Below are positions 6,828-14,020 of a stretch of DNA of 14,020 nt, piece by piece (the stretch's first letter is position 1; every line of letters starts with the position of its first letter). The stretch covers positions 1-14,020 of the forward strand of contig JAAZFK010000265.1 in assembly GCA_012511735.1 (NCBI GenBank), written 5' to 3'. A program made the position numbers and the translations under genes. The DNA comes from Clostridiaceae bacterium (GTDB lineage: Bacteria > Bacillota > Clostridia > Saccharofermentanales > DTU023). Under the pieces are notes generated by a model that was not told where the DNA came from, made no database searches, and saw only the letters and a list, made by a program, of their open reading frames with translations.

Positions 6828-7434
6828 TCGAAGACCAAAAGAGGATAACCGGCCGGGATCCTGGCAGACTTTTGTTGATAAGTGCCGTGCATGTCAGAAC
6901 TGTGATCTGGCCGCTACCAGACAGAATGTGGTTGTCTGGCGGGGAGGAGTTCGTGCTCCCCTGATGATCCTGGGTGAAGGACCCGGCGCTGACGAGGACA
7001 GGCAGGGAATCCCCTTTGTCGGTCGCTCGGGCCAGTTGTTGGATTTATTGCTTACCAGTTTCTCGTTCAAGCCCGAAGACTATCACATCTGCAATATCGT
7101 CAAGTGCAGGCCGCCGGGCAACCGGACGCCCAGCCGCGAGGAAGCTGCCGCCTGCAGACCGCTGCTCAAAGAACAGATGCTGTTTGTCAGGCCGGCTGTT
7201 TATCTGCTTATGGGAGCAACTGCTTTTCGCTATTTTACCGGCTCGGATGAAGGGATTACCAAGGCCAGGGGCATCTGGACCGTTTCCAATAAATGTCACG
7301 TCATGCCCACCTTCCACCCAGCCTACGTTTTGCGTGATCCTTCCAAAAAGGTGGATCTTTGGCAGGATATGGCGGCGGTCAGGAAGAAGCTGGAAGAACT
7401 TGAATTGATCGAACCCGTCGACAAACAAAAATGA
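6820..7434 (+). CDS. Family 4 uracil-DNA glycosylase (4Fe-4S)
   Basis: The product removes uracil, which arises from cytosine deamination, from DNA and starts base excision repair. At 204 residues it has the usual family 4 size. Motif A is GEGPGADED (52-60) followed by GIPFVGRSGQLLD; motif B is FHPAYVLR (165-172) with the conserved His. The four likely iron-sulfur ligands are Cys25, Cys28, Cys96 and Cys112; the 15-residue gap between the last two fits the Thermus family 4 enzyme as I remember it. Cys22 is an additional cysteine. NIVKCRPPGNR at 92-102 is a further family signature. The start overlaps the end of lysS by eight bases with only a weak GAGA ribosome site, suggesting coupled translation. 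The stop overlaps the uvrB start (ATGA). Older annotations often call this family phage SPO1 DNA polymerase-related. Confidence 0.93.
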   Translation: MDDRRPKEDNRPGSWQTFVDKCRACQNCDLAATRQNVVVWRGGVRAPLMILGEGPGADEDRQGIPFVGRSGQLLDLLLTSFSFKPEDYHICNIVKCRPPGNRTPSREEAAACRPLLKEQMLFVRPAVYLLMGATAFRYFTGSDEGITKARGIWTVSNKCHVMPTFHPAYVLRDPSKKVDLWQDMAAVRKKLEELELIEPVDKQK

Positions 7435-9452
7435 ACATGGAACAGCTGCCAGGGACATTTCATCTGCGAACCGATATGACGCCCAAGGGGGATCAGCCGC
7501 AGGCCATCGCGGGTCTGGTCGAAGGACTTGGCCGGGGTGACCGGGGGCAGACGCTGTTGGGGGTGACGGGATCAGGCAAAACCTTTACCATGGCCAGCGT
7601 CATCGAGCGGACCCAGCGCCCCGCGCTGGTCATTGCCCACAATAAGACCCTGGCGGGGCAGCTGTGCGCGGAGTTCATGGCGCTCTTCCCTGATAACGCG
7701 GTCGAATTCTTTGTCAGCTATTACGATTATTATCAGCCGGAAGCTTATCTTCCCACCAGAGACCTCTACATCGAAAAAGATTCCTCCATCAATGATGAGA
7801 TTGACAGACTCAGGCACAAGGCCACCTCGTCCCTGCTGGAGAGGCGTGATGTCATCGTGGTCGCTTCCGTCTCCTGCATCTATGGCCTGGGCGACCCTGA
7901 CGACTACAAGAATCTGATGGTCAGCATCCGTCCGGGTATGGCCCGGGGCAGGGATGAGGTCATTGCGGATCTGGTCAGGATTCAATACGCCAGAAATGAT
8001 TTTGATCTCAAACGAGGCACATTCAGAGTCCGCGGCGACACCCTGGATATTTTCCCCGCGTCAGAGGAAAATACCCTGACCCGCGTTCAGTTCTTTGGCG
8101 ATGAAATCGAAGAGATCCGGGAAGTCGACGCCATCACAGGCAGGACCATCAAGGGTCGTAACTACGTCGCCATCTTCCCGGCCAGCCATTACGCCACTAC
8201 ATTGGAGAAGATGAAACGCGCCGTCATTTCGATCGGGGCCGAGCTGGAAGAGCGGTTGGAGTATTTCCGTCAACAAGGCAAGCTGATTGAAGCTTACCGG
8301 CTGGAACAGCGCACCCGCTACGACATGGAGATGATGATCGAAACCGGTTTTTGCAAGGGAATCGAGAACTATTCCAGACATCTGACCGGCCGGGCGCCCG
8401 GGCAAGCGCCGTTCACCCTGATGGACTTTTTCCCCGAGGATTATCTGCTTTTCATCGATGAGTCGCATGTCAGTGTGCCTCAGATCGGCGCCATGGTCAG
8501 GGGCGACCGCTCGAGGAAGGAATCTCTGGTCGATTACGGATTCAGGCTGCCTTCCGCCTTCGACAACCGGCCCCTGGCTTTTGACGAATTTGAAGAGCGG
8601 GCTGGACAGACCATTTATGTATCGGCCACTCCCGCCGCCTATGAATTGGAGCAGTCGACCCAGGTAGTCGAGCAGATCATCCGGCCGACCGGCCTGCTTG
8701 ATCCGCTCATCTATGTGAGGCCGGTAGAGAATCAGATCGAGGATCTGATGGCCGCGATTCAGGAAACCACGAAAAGAGGTGAACGCAGCCTCATCCTGAC
8801 CCTGACAAAGCGGATGGCTGAAGATCTGGCGGAGTTTTTCCAGGAGGAAAACCTGAGAGTTGAGTACCTCCATTCAGACATCGCGACGGTTGAGCGGCTG
8901 GACATCCTGAGAAAGTTGCGCAAAGGGGAGTTCGATGTGCTGGTGGGCATCAACCTGCTTCGTGAAGGTCTGGATCTGCCGGAGGTCTCGCTCATCGCTA
9001 TTCTCGACGCGGACAAGGAAGGTTTCTTGCGCTCGACCACCTCACTGGTGCAGATCATCGGCAGAGCAGCCCGTAACGTCAATGGGCGTGTGATCCTTTA
9101 TGCCGATGAAATCACCGCTTCCATGGAACGCGCCATCAGGGAAACCAACAGACGCCGGGAGATTCAAAGCGCTTACAATGATGCCCACGGCATTACACCG
9201 ACCACCATTAAAAAGGAAATCCGGGATCTGATCGATACCTCATTTGAATTGGTCGCAGATGAACCGCTGGAGACGGCGGACGACATCGAACGCTACGACC
9301 GGGAGCTCGCCCGCTTGCCTTATGCCGATCTGCAGAAGCGGGCCAGCCGGATTGAGAAAGAAATGAAAGCCGCGGCTCGCCGCCTTGACTTTGAATTGGC
9401 GGCCATTTTACGGGATCAGCTGATCCTTGTGAAAGGGCATTTGGCAGGCTGA
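7431..9452 (+). CDS. uvrB: Excinuclease ABC subunit B
   Basis: UvrB is the damage-verifying helicase-like subunit of nucleotide excision repair; it is loaded by UvrA and then recruits UvrC to incise. The 673-residue product has full family length. It shows Walker A GVTGSGKT (44-51), the beta-hairpin region YYDYYQPEAYLPTRDLYIEK, SVSCIYGLGDP, the Walker B-like FIDESHVSVPQIG, RGDRSRKESLVDYGFRLPSA, motif V-like LLREGLDLPEVSL and motif VI QIIGRAARN. A C-terminal UVR domain (about 635-672) would contact UvrC. The start overlaps the glycosylase stop (ATGA) and no Shine-Dalgarno sequence is visible, so re-initiation after the upstream stop is likely; an in-frame ATG at 7437 is an alternative. The uvrA and uvrC genes are not in this window. 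A promoter for the next gene overlaps its 3' end. Confidence 0.98.
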   Translation: MNMEQLPGTFHLRTDMTPKGDQPQAIAGLVEGLGRGDRGQTLLGVTGSGKTFTMASVIERTQRPALVIAHNKTLAGQLCAEFMALFPDNAVEFFVSYYDYYQPEAYLPTRDLYIEKDSSINDEIDRLRHKATSSLLERRDVIVVASVSCIYGLGDPDDYKNLMVSIRPGMARGRDEVIADLVRIQYARNDFDLKRGTFRVRGDTLDIFPASEENTLTRVQFFGDEIEEIREVDAITGRTIKGRNYVAIFPASHYATTLEKMKRAVISIGAELEERLEYFRQQGKLIEAYRLEQRTRYDMEMMIETGFCKGIENYSRHLTGRAPGQAPFTLMDFFPEDYLLFIDESHVSVPQIGAMVRGDRSRKESLVDYGFRLPSAFDNRPLAFDEFEERAGQTIYVSATPAAYELEQSTQVVEQIIRPTGLLDPLIYVRPVENQIEDLMAAIQETTKRGERSLILTLTKRMAEDLAEFFQEENLRVEYLHSDIATVERLDILRKLRKGEFDVLVGINLLREGLDLPEVSLIAILDADKEGFLRSTTSLVQIIGRAARNVNGRVILYADEITASMERAIRETNRRREIQSAYNDAHGITPTTIKKEIRDLIDTSFELVADEPLETADDIERYDRELARLPYADLQKRASRIEKEMKAAARRLDFELAAILRDQLILVKGHLAG

Positions 9453-9469
9453 TTCCACTTCCATATGCT
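9441..9469 (+). promoter_or_regulatory. Putative promoter for the phosphohexomutase gene
   Basis: TTGGCA (9441-9446; five of six to TTGACA) is followed after 17 bases by TATGCT (9464-9469; four of six to TATAAT). The -35 lies within the last codons of uvrB. Transcription would begin near 9476, giving a leader of about 35 bases before the ATG at 9512. No terminator is seen after uvrB, so read-through is also possible. Confidence 0.5.
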
Positions 9470-9500
9470 AGACTAAATACAATGAAAATTGTCTTTTGTG

Positions 9501-9505
9501 AGGAG
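9501..9505 (+). promoter_or_regulatory. Ribosome binding site deciding the phosphohexomutase start
   Basis: AGGAG ends six bases before the ATG at 9512. The in-frame ATG at 9482 lacks such a site and lies only a few bases after the predicted transcription start, so 9512 is preferred. Confidence 0.75.
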
Positions 9506-9511
9506 TTCGCT

Positions 9512-11266
9512 ATGTCAAAATCACGCGCGCAGACTACCTATGAGAGCTGGCTTTCCAATCCCAAAATGGATGCCGAAACGCTCTCGGAGCTGGTTTCCAT
9601 TGCCGACAAGCCGGAAGAAATCGAAGATCGTTTTTACCAGGAGCTTCAGTTCGGCACTGCGGGTCTACGCGGGATCATGGGGGCAGGAAGCAACAGGATG
9701 AATCCCTATACCGTGGCCCGAGCTGCGGAAGGATTCGCGCTTTATCTCGCTTCACTGGGCGAAGAGGCGTGCCGGCAGGGGATTGCGATTTCCTATGATT
9801 CCAGGAACAGGTCAAGGGAATTCGCGGAATTGGCAGCCTCGGTTTTCGCAGGCCACGGCATCGCCGTCCGTTTTTCGGATGAGTTGAGGCCTGTTCCCAT
9901 GCTTTCGTACGCCATACGACATTTTGGCTGTATTGGCGGCATCATGCTGACCGCCAGCCATAACCCCAAACAATATAATGGCTTCAAGGCCTACGGCGCG
10001 GACGGCGCCCAGCTGGGACCGGAAGAAGCCGACCGGGTCGCAGCCATGATGGAAACGGTGACCGATCTGCCAGGCCTGCTTGAAACCATCAAGCCTTTTG
10101 AGCAAGTGGTTGAGCATCCCTCTTTCAAGCTGATGGGGGAGGATCTCGATCAGGTCTATGACGCGTCGCTGCTTGCCCTGACTTTGAACGACGATCTTGT
10201 CAGACAAAATCATGACATGCCGATTGTCTATTCTCCTTTTAACGGGACTGGCAATAAGCCGGTCCGCCGGATTCTCAGCAAACATGGATTTACCCGGGTG
10301 ACAGTGGTTCCGGAACAGGAACTGCCTGACGGCAATTTCCCGACAACACCCACCCCCAACCCTGAGCTGCCGGAGACTCTGGAGCTGGCGATCGCCCAGG
10401 CACGCCAAACGGGCGCGGATCTGGTCCTGGCGACCGATCCCGACGCGGACAGAACGGGAGTGGCGGTCAGAGCGGGGGACGACTCTTTTGTTCTGCTGTC
10501 CGGCAATGAGATCGGCCTTTTGCTCATGGATTATATCCTGGGAACAAAAGCGGAGCGGCAGGAACTGGCTGAGCGATCATTTTGTGTGTCCACCGTGGTT
10601 TCATCCAGATTGACGCAGGCGATTTCAGCGCATTACGGTACAGATCTCTATCTCTCCCTGACGGGATTCAAGCATATTGCCGCAGAGATCCACAAGCACG
10701 GTGATCTTGGTGGAGGAGTCTTTCAATTCGGTTATGAAGAGAGTTTCGGCTATCTGCTCGGCACCCGGGTCCGGGATAAAGACGCGGTCGTTACCTGCCT
10801 GATCCTGGCCGAGATGGCCGCTGTCTCCGCGGCTGCGGGAGAAACCCTGATCGACCGGCTGCAGGCCCTCTACAACAAGTACGGGCAAGCGGCGGAAAAC
10901 ACCATTTCGATCATCCGCGAGGGCAAGACGGGTCTGGAGAAGATCGCCAGCGTGATGGACGCCTTAAGGAAGAATCCTTTCCAGGGCTTTGAACAGCTGG
11001 GCGCAGTCAGCCTGTCGGACTTCCAGGAAGGAATCATCTCCCGCGTCGACACGGGTGATCGCCGGGCGCTTGATTACCCCGAAAGCAACGTGCTCCTTTA
11101 CCAGCTACAGGGGCTTGATTTCATGTGCGTCAGACCCTCGGGCACCGAACCCAAAATCAAGATCTATTTCGGTTGCTATGGAGAGGATCTGGATGTCTGT
11201 CAGAAGAGACAGAAAACTTACGAATCAATTGTCCTGGATCGTGTCAACCACCTCCTGGATCCCTAA
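9512..11266 (+). CDS. pgcA: Phosphoglucomutase/phosphomannomutase, alpha-D-phosphohexomutase superfamily
   Basis: The enzyme interconverts hexose 1- and 6-phosphates, most likely glucose 1-phosphate and glucose 6-phosphate, supplying sugar nucleotides for cell envelope and storage polymers. The 584-residue product matches the long PgcA/PGM2-type branch rather than the roughly 450-residue ManB/GlmM forms. Domain 1 holds the phosphoserine loop TASHNP at 147-152 (Ser149). Domain 2 holds the metal loop DPDADR at 309-314. Domain 3 holds the sugar-binding loop GYEES at 407-411. Domain 4 holds the phosphate-binding loop RPSGTEPK at 541-548. All catalytic sites are intact. The N-terminal FGTAGLRGIMG at 47-57 is also typical. 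The substrate preference between glucose and mannose is inferred from the branch only, so the gene symbol is tentative. It has its own probable promoter in the end of uvrB, and dnaE begins 31 bases after its stop. Confidence 0.93.
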   Translation: MSKSRAQTTYESWLSNPKMDAETLSELVSIADKPEEIEDRFYQELQFGTAGLRGIMGAGSNRMNPYTVARAAEGFALYLASLGEEACRQGIAISYDSRNRSREFAELAASVFAGHGIAVRFSDELRPVPMLSYAIRHFGCIGGIMLTASHNPKQYNGFKAYGADGAQLGPEEADRVAAMMETVTDLPGLLETIKPFEQVVEHPSFKLMGEDLDQVYDASLLALTLNDDLVRQNHDMPIVYSPFNGTGNKPVRRILSKHGFTRVTVVPEQELPDGNFPTTPTPNPELPETLELAIAQARQTGADLVLATDPDADRTGVAVRAGDDSFVLLSGNEIGLLLMDYILGTKAERQELAERSFCVSTVVSSRLTQAISAHYGTDLYLSLTGFKHIAAEIHKHGDLGGGVFQFGYEESFGYLLGTRVRDKDAVVTCLILAEMAAVSAAAGETLIDRLQALYNKYGQAAENTISIIREGKTGLEKIASVMDALRKNPFQGFEQLGAVSLSDFQEGIISRVDTGDRRALDYPESNVLLYQLQGLDFMCVRPSGTEPKIKIYFGCYGEDLDVCQKRQKTYESIVLDRVNHLLDP

Positions 11267-11297
11267 GCTGCCTGCCGGCACCACGAATTGAGACAGC

Positions 11298-14020
11298 ATG
11301 GCCTTCACTCATCTGCATCTACATACTGAATACAGTCTTCTTGATGGCGCCAACCGCATCCATGAGCTGCCCGGCCGCCTCAAGGAACTTGGCATGGATG
11401 CCTGTGCCATCACTGACCACGGGTCCATGTACGGAGTCCTGGAATTTTACAGGACCATGAAGGCGAATGGGATTCACCCCATCATCGGCTGTGAGGTTTA
11501 CGTAGCCCCCCGCGGTCACATGGACAAAGACGCTGCCCTGGACCGTGATCCCTACCATTTGATCCTGCTCGCGGAAACCAACACCGGCTACGAGAATTTA
11601 GTCAAATTGGTGTCCGCCAGCCATGTGGATGGTTTCTATTACAGGCCCAGGGTTGATATGGAATTGCTCGCGCAGCATCAGGAGGGCTTGATCGCGCTTT
11701 CTGCCTGCCTGTCAGGACAGGTCCCGCGCCTGATTCTGGCTGGCGAGCAAGCGCAGGCAGTTGAAGCCGCCCTCCAACACCGTGACCTGTTCGGTGCCGA
11801 AAACTATTTTTTGGAAATCCAGGGTAATGGCCTGGCGGATCAGGCATTGGTCAACTCGGGCCTGGTCAGGATCAGCAAGGAGACCGGCATCCCGCTTGTC
11901 GCCACCAACGACTGCCATTACCTCCTGCAGGAGGATGCCTTTGCCCATGAGGTTCTCCTTTGCATGCAGACGGGCAAGACCATCAATTCGCCCGACCGGA
12001 TGAGGATGGACACGGACACGCTCTACGTCCGCTCTCCCGAGGAGATGGAGACAATTTTCTCCAACCTGCCGCAGGCACTGGCCAATACAGAGCGGATCGC
12101 CGCCCGCTGTCAGGTGGAACTCAAAACCGGCCAGATTTCGCTTCCACATTTTGAGACCGGATCAGATGAGACCGCAGAAGAGCTTTTGAAAAGACTTTGT
12201 CGTGAAGGATTGGAGAAAAGACTCATCCAACGCCAGACCGGTATCCCTGAATCCGCCTATCTGGATCGTCTCGACTACGAGTTGTCGGTCATCAACAGCA
12301 TGGGCTATACCGACTATTATCTGATTGTCTGGGACTTTATCCGCTTTGCCCATGAGAACGGTATCATGGTCGGTCCGGGACGCGGTTCGGGCGCCGCCTC
12401 ACTTGCCGCCTACACACTTTTTATTACAGATATTGATCCGCTCAAATATGATTTGCTCTTTGAACGCTTTCTCAACAAGGAACGTGTCAGCATGCCTGAC
12501 TTTGACATCGATTTTTGTTATGAGAGGCGGGGGGAAGTCATCGATTACGTCACCCAAAAGTACGGTGCGGACCATGTTTGTCAGGTCATTACCTTCGGAA
12601 CCCTGGCCGCCCGGGCCGTGATCCGTGATGTCGGCCGCGCGCTCGATGTGTCCTACGCCGAAACCGACCGGATCGCCAAGATGATTCCAAACCAGCTCAA
12701 AATGACCATCGACCTTGCCCTTGAGATGAATCCCGACCTGAGGAAACTCTATGAGAGCGATGACGCAACCCGGCGAATCATCGATCTGGCCAAACGTTTC
12801 GAAGGCATGCCGCGCCACGCCTCAACCCACGCGGCGGGCGTGATCATCGCGGGAAAACCTGTCTGTGAGATCGCGCCGCTGGCAAGAAATGATGAGTCCA
12901 TTGTGGTCCAGTTTACCAAGGACGATATTGAAGATGTGGGGCTGCTGAAGTTCGACTTCCTGGGTCTGAGAACCTTGACGGTCCTGCAGGAAACGTCCCG
13001 ACTGGTGGAAGAGAAGACAGGCACCGCCATTGACTTCGACCGCATGACCTACGACGATCCGCGTATCTTTGAGATGATCGGGAGGGGAGAGACCGATGCT
13101 GTTTTCCAGTTGGAAGGCGGCGGTATGACTCAATTCCTGAAAGAGCTTCAACCTGAGTCTTTCGAGGATATCATCGCGGGTGTGGCGCTCTTCCGGCCGG
13201 GTCCCATGGAGCAGATCCCGCGTTATGTCAGCTCGCGTCATGACCCCAAGAAAGTGCGCTATGACTGGCCGATGCTGGAACCGATTCTCAAGGTGACCTA
13301 CGGCGTCATTGTCTATCAGGAGCAGGTCATCCGTATCGTGCGGGATCTGGCCGGCTTCTCCTCCGCCCAGGCAGACAATGTCAGACGGGCCATGGGCAAG
13401 AAGATCGAATCCTTGCTTCAAAGTTACCGCACCCTTTTTATTGACGGCGGCGTCGATGAAAATGGAATCCCCGTCAAAGGTGCCAAGGCGAACGGTGTCC
13501 CGCGGAAAGTGGCCGAAAAACTCTTTGACGATATTTACGCCTTCGCAGGATACGCTTTCAACAAGGCACACGCGGCTTCGTACGCAGCCGTTGCCTACAA
13601 TACCGCCTGGTGTAAATACTATTATCCGGTTGAATACATGGCGGCCATTCTCAACTCTCATCTGGGTGATCTGGGCAAGGCAGGTCAGTATATCCGGGTT
13701 GCTGAATCCATGGGTGTGGCCGTTTTGCCCCCGGATATCAATAAGAGCGGATTGCGGTTTCAACCGGAGGGCAAGGCCATACGCTTTGGACTCGCCGCGG
13801 TAAAAAATGTGGGCCGGGAAGCCATTGGCGCCCTGATCCAGGAACGTGACCAGAACGGGCCTTACGAAAGTTATGGCAGCTTCCTGCGGCGCATGTGCGA
13901 TTCAGCCTTGAACCGCAAGATGATCGAAAGTTTGATTCGTTCTTCAGCGCTCGACTTCTTCGGCGTCGGCCGTTCGAAGATGATCGCGGTGATCGAGCCT
14001 TTTTGCGACAGCATCCTTTC
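11298..14020 (+). CDS. dnaE: DNA polymerase III subunit alpha (3'-truncated by window end)
   Basis: This is the replicative polymerase alpha subunit. The frame is open for 907 codons from the ATG at 11298 to the right edge, so the gene is partial here; full DnaE proteins run about 1,100-1,200 residues. The N-terminal PHP domain has an intact HLHLHTEYSLLDG (from His5) and AITDHG. Polymerase-core signatures include GPGRGSGAASL (359-369), the catalytic PDFDIDF (400-406; Asp401 and Asp403), the third catalytic Asp553 in KFDFLGLRTL, PGPME (634-638), RRAMGKK, and AFNKAHAASYA near 753-763. A helix-hairpin-helix-like stretch (IKNVG-type VKNVG, then LNRKMIESLI) is reached near the end. The OB fold and tail are beyond the window. 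An in-frame TGA at 11289-11291 rules out an upstream start. The ribosome site is weak. There is no sign of PolC architecture, since no exonuclease is inserted in the PHP domain. Confidence 0.98.
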   Translation, partial: MAFTHLHLHTEYSLLDGANRIHELPGRLKELGMDACAITDHGSMYGVLEFYRTMKANGIHPIIGCEVYVAPRGHMDKDAALDRDPYHLILLAETNTGYENLVKLVSASHVDGFYYRPRVDMELLAQHQEGLIALSACLSGQVPRLILAGEQAQAVEAALQHRDLFGAENYFLEIQGNGLADQALVNSGLVRISKETGIPLVATNDCHYLLQEDAFAHEVLLCMQTGKTINSPDRMRMDTDTLYVRSPEEMETIFSNLPQALANTERIAARCQVELKTGQISLPHFETGSDETAEELLKRLCREGLEKRLIQRQTGIPESAYLDRLDYELSVINSMGYTDYYLIVWDFIRFAHENGIMVGPGRGSGAASLAAYTLFITDIDPLKYDLLFERFLNKERVSMPDFDIDFCYERRGEVIDYVTQKYGADHVCQVITFGTLAARAVIRDVGRALDVSYAETDRIAKMIPNQLKMTIDLALEMNPDLRKLYESDDATRRIIDLAKRFEGMPRHASTHAAGVIIAGKPVCEIAPLARNDESIVVQFTKDDIEDVGLLKFDFLGLRTLTVLQETSRLVEEKTGTAIDFDRMTYDDPRIFEMIGRGETDAVFQLEGGGMTQFLKELQPESFEDIIAGVALFRPGPMEQIPRYVSSRHDPKKVRYDWPMLEPILKVTYGVIVYQEQVIRIVRDLAGFSSAQADNVRRAMGKKIESLLQSYRTLFIDGGVDENGIPVKGAKANGVPRKVAEKLFDDIYAFAGYAFNKAHAASYAAVAYNTAWCKYYYPVEYMAAILNSHLGDLGKAGQYIRVAESMGVAVLPPDINKSGLRFQPEGKAIRFGLAAVKNVGREAIGALIQERDQNGPYESYGSFLRRMCDSALNRKMIESLIRSSALDFFGVGRSKMIAVIEPFCDSIL

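Noticed and set aside
9482..9511. Phosphohexomutase start at ATG 9482
   Set aside because: It sits a few bases from the likely transcription start without a ribosome site, while AGGAG is ideally spaced for 9512.
12822..13763. Long open frame on the minus strand within dnaE (313 codons)
   Set aside because: It is opposite conserved polymerase motifs, with no recognisable protein features; an antisense shadow.
1..14020. Defence system, mobile element, CRISPR array, tRNA or rRNA
   Set aside because: I found no transposase, integrase, direct-repeat array, long terminal inverted repeats or structural RNA signatures; the window is filled by housekeeping genes.

Overview
The window looks like a piece of a bacterial chromosome from a moderately GC-rich member of the Firmicutes, most likely class Clostridia. 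The evidence is strong AGGAG-type ribosome sites, a bacterial greA-lysS pair, an Fe-S family-4 uracil-DNA glycosylase, a long PgcA-type phosphohexomutase, and an IMP dehydrogenase of the clostridial/Tritrichomonas kind. All convincing genes lie on the + strand. I see no mobile element, CRISPR array, rRNA or tRNA.

Layout. (1) 1-1383: a MATE-family transporter whose start may lie left of the window. (2) 1384-1624: a structured non-coding stretch with an orphan Shine-Dalgarno sequence, a terminator-like hairpin with two competing 5' arms, and an extended -10 element. (3) 1625-4770: pyrG and guaB, joined stop-to-start (TAATG), which make CTP and commit IMP to GTP synthesis. (4) 4834-9452: a tightly overlapping set, greA-lysS-udg-uvrB, with a consensus-like promoter (TTGATA-N16-TATAAT) across the guaB stop codon. 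These genes cover transcription elongation, lysine-tRNA charging and two DNA repair routes. (5) 9512-11266: a phosphoglucomutase/phosphomannomutase with a probable promoter in the end of uvrB. (6) 11298 to the right edge: the first 907 codons of dnaE, the DNA polymerase III alpha subunit, cut by the window end.

Most of the window is ordinary housekeeping DNA. The clear exception is the CTP synthase. Its synthetase half is intact, but its glutamine amidotransferase half has lost the nucleophilic cysteine (GICLGMQ reads GIGLGMQ) and the triad glutamate (HPEF reads HPQF). It should be unable to hydrolyse glutamine and is predicted to use free ammonia. The second most notable point is the guaB product, which matches at nearly every diagnostic site the divergent IMP dehydrogenase known from Tritrichomonas foetus rather than the common bacterial form.
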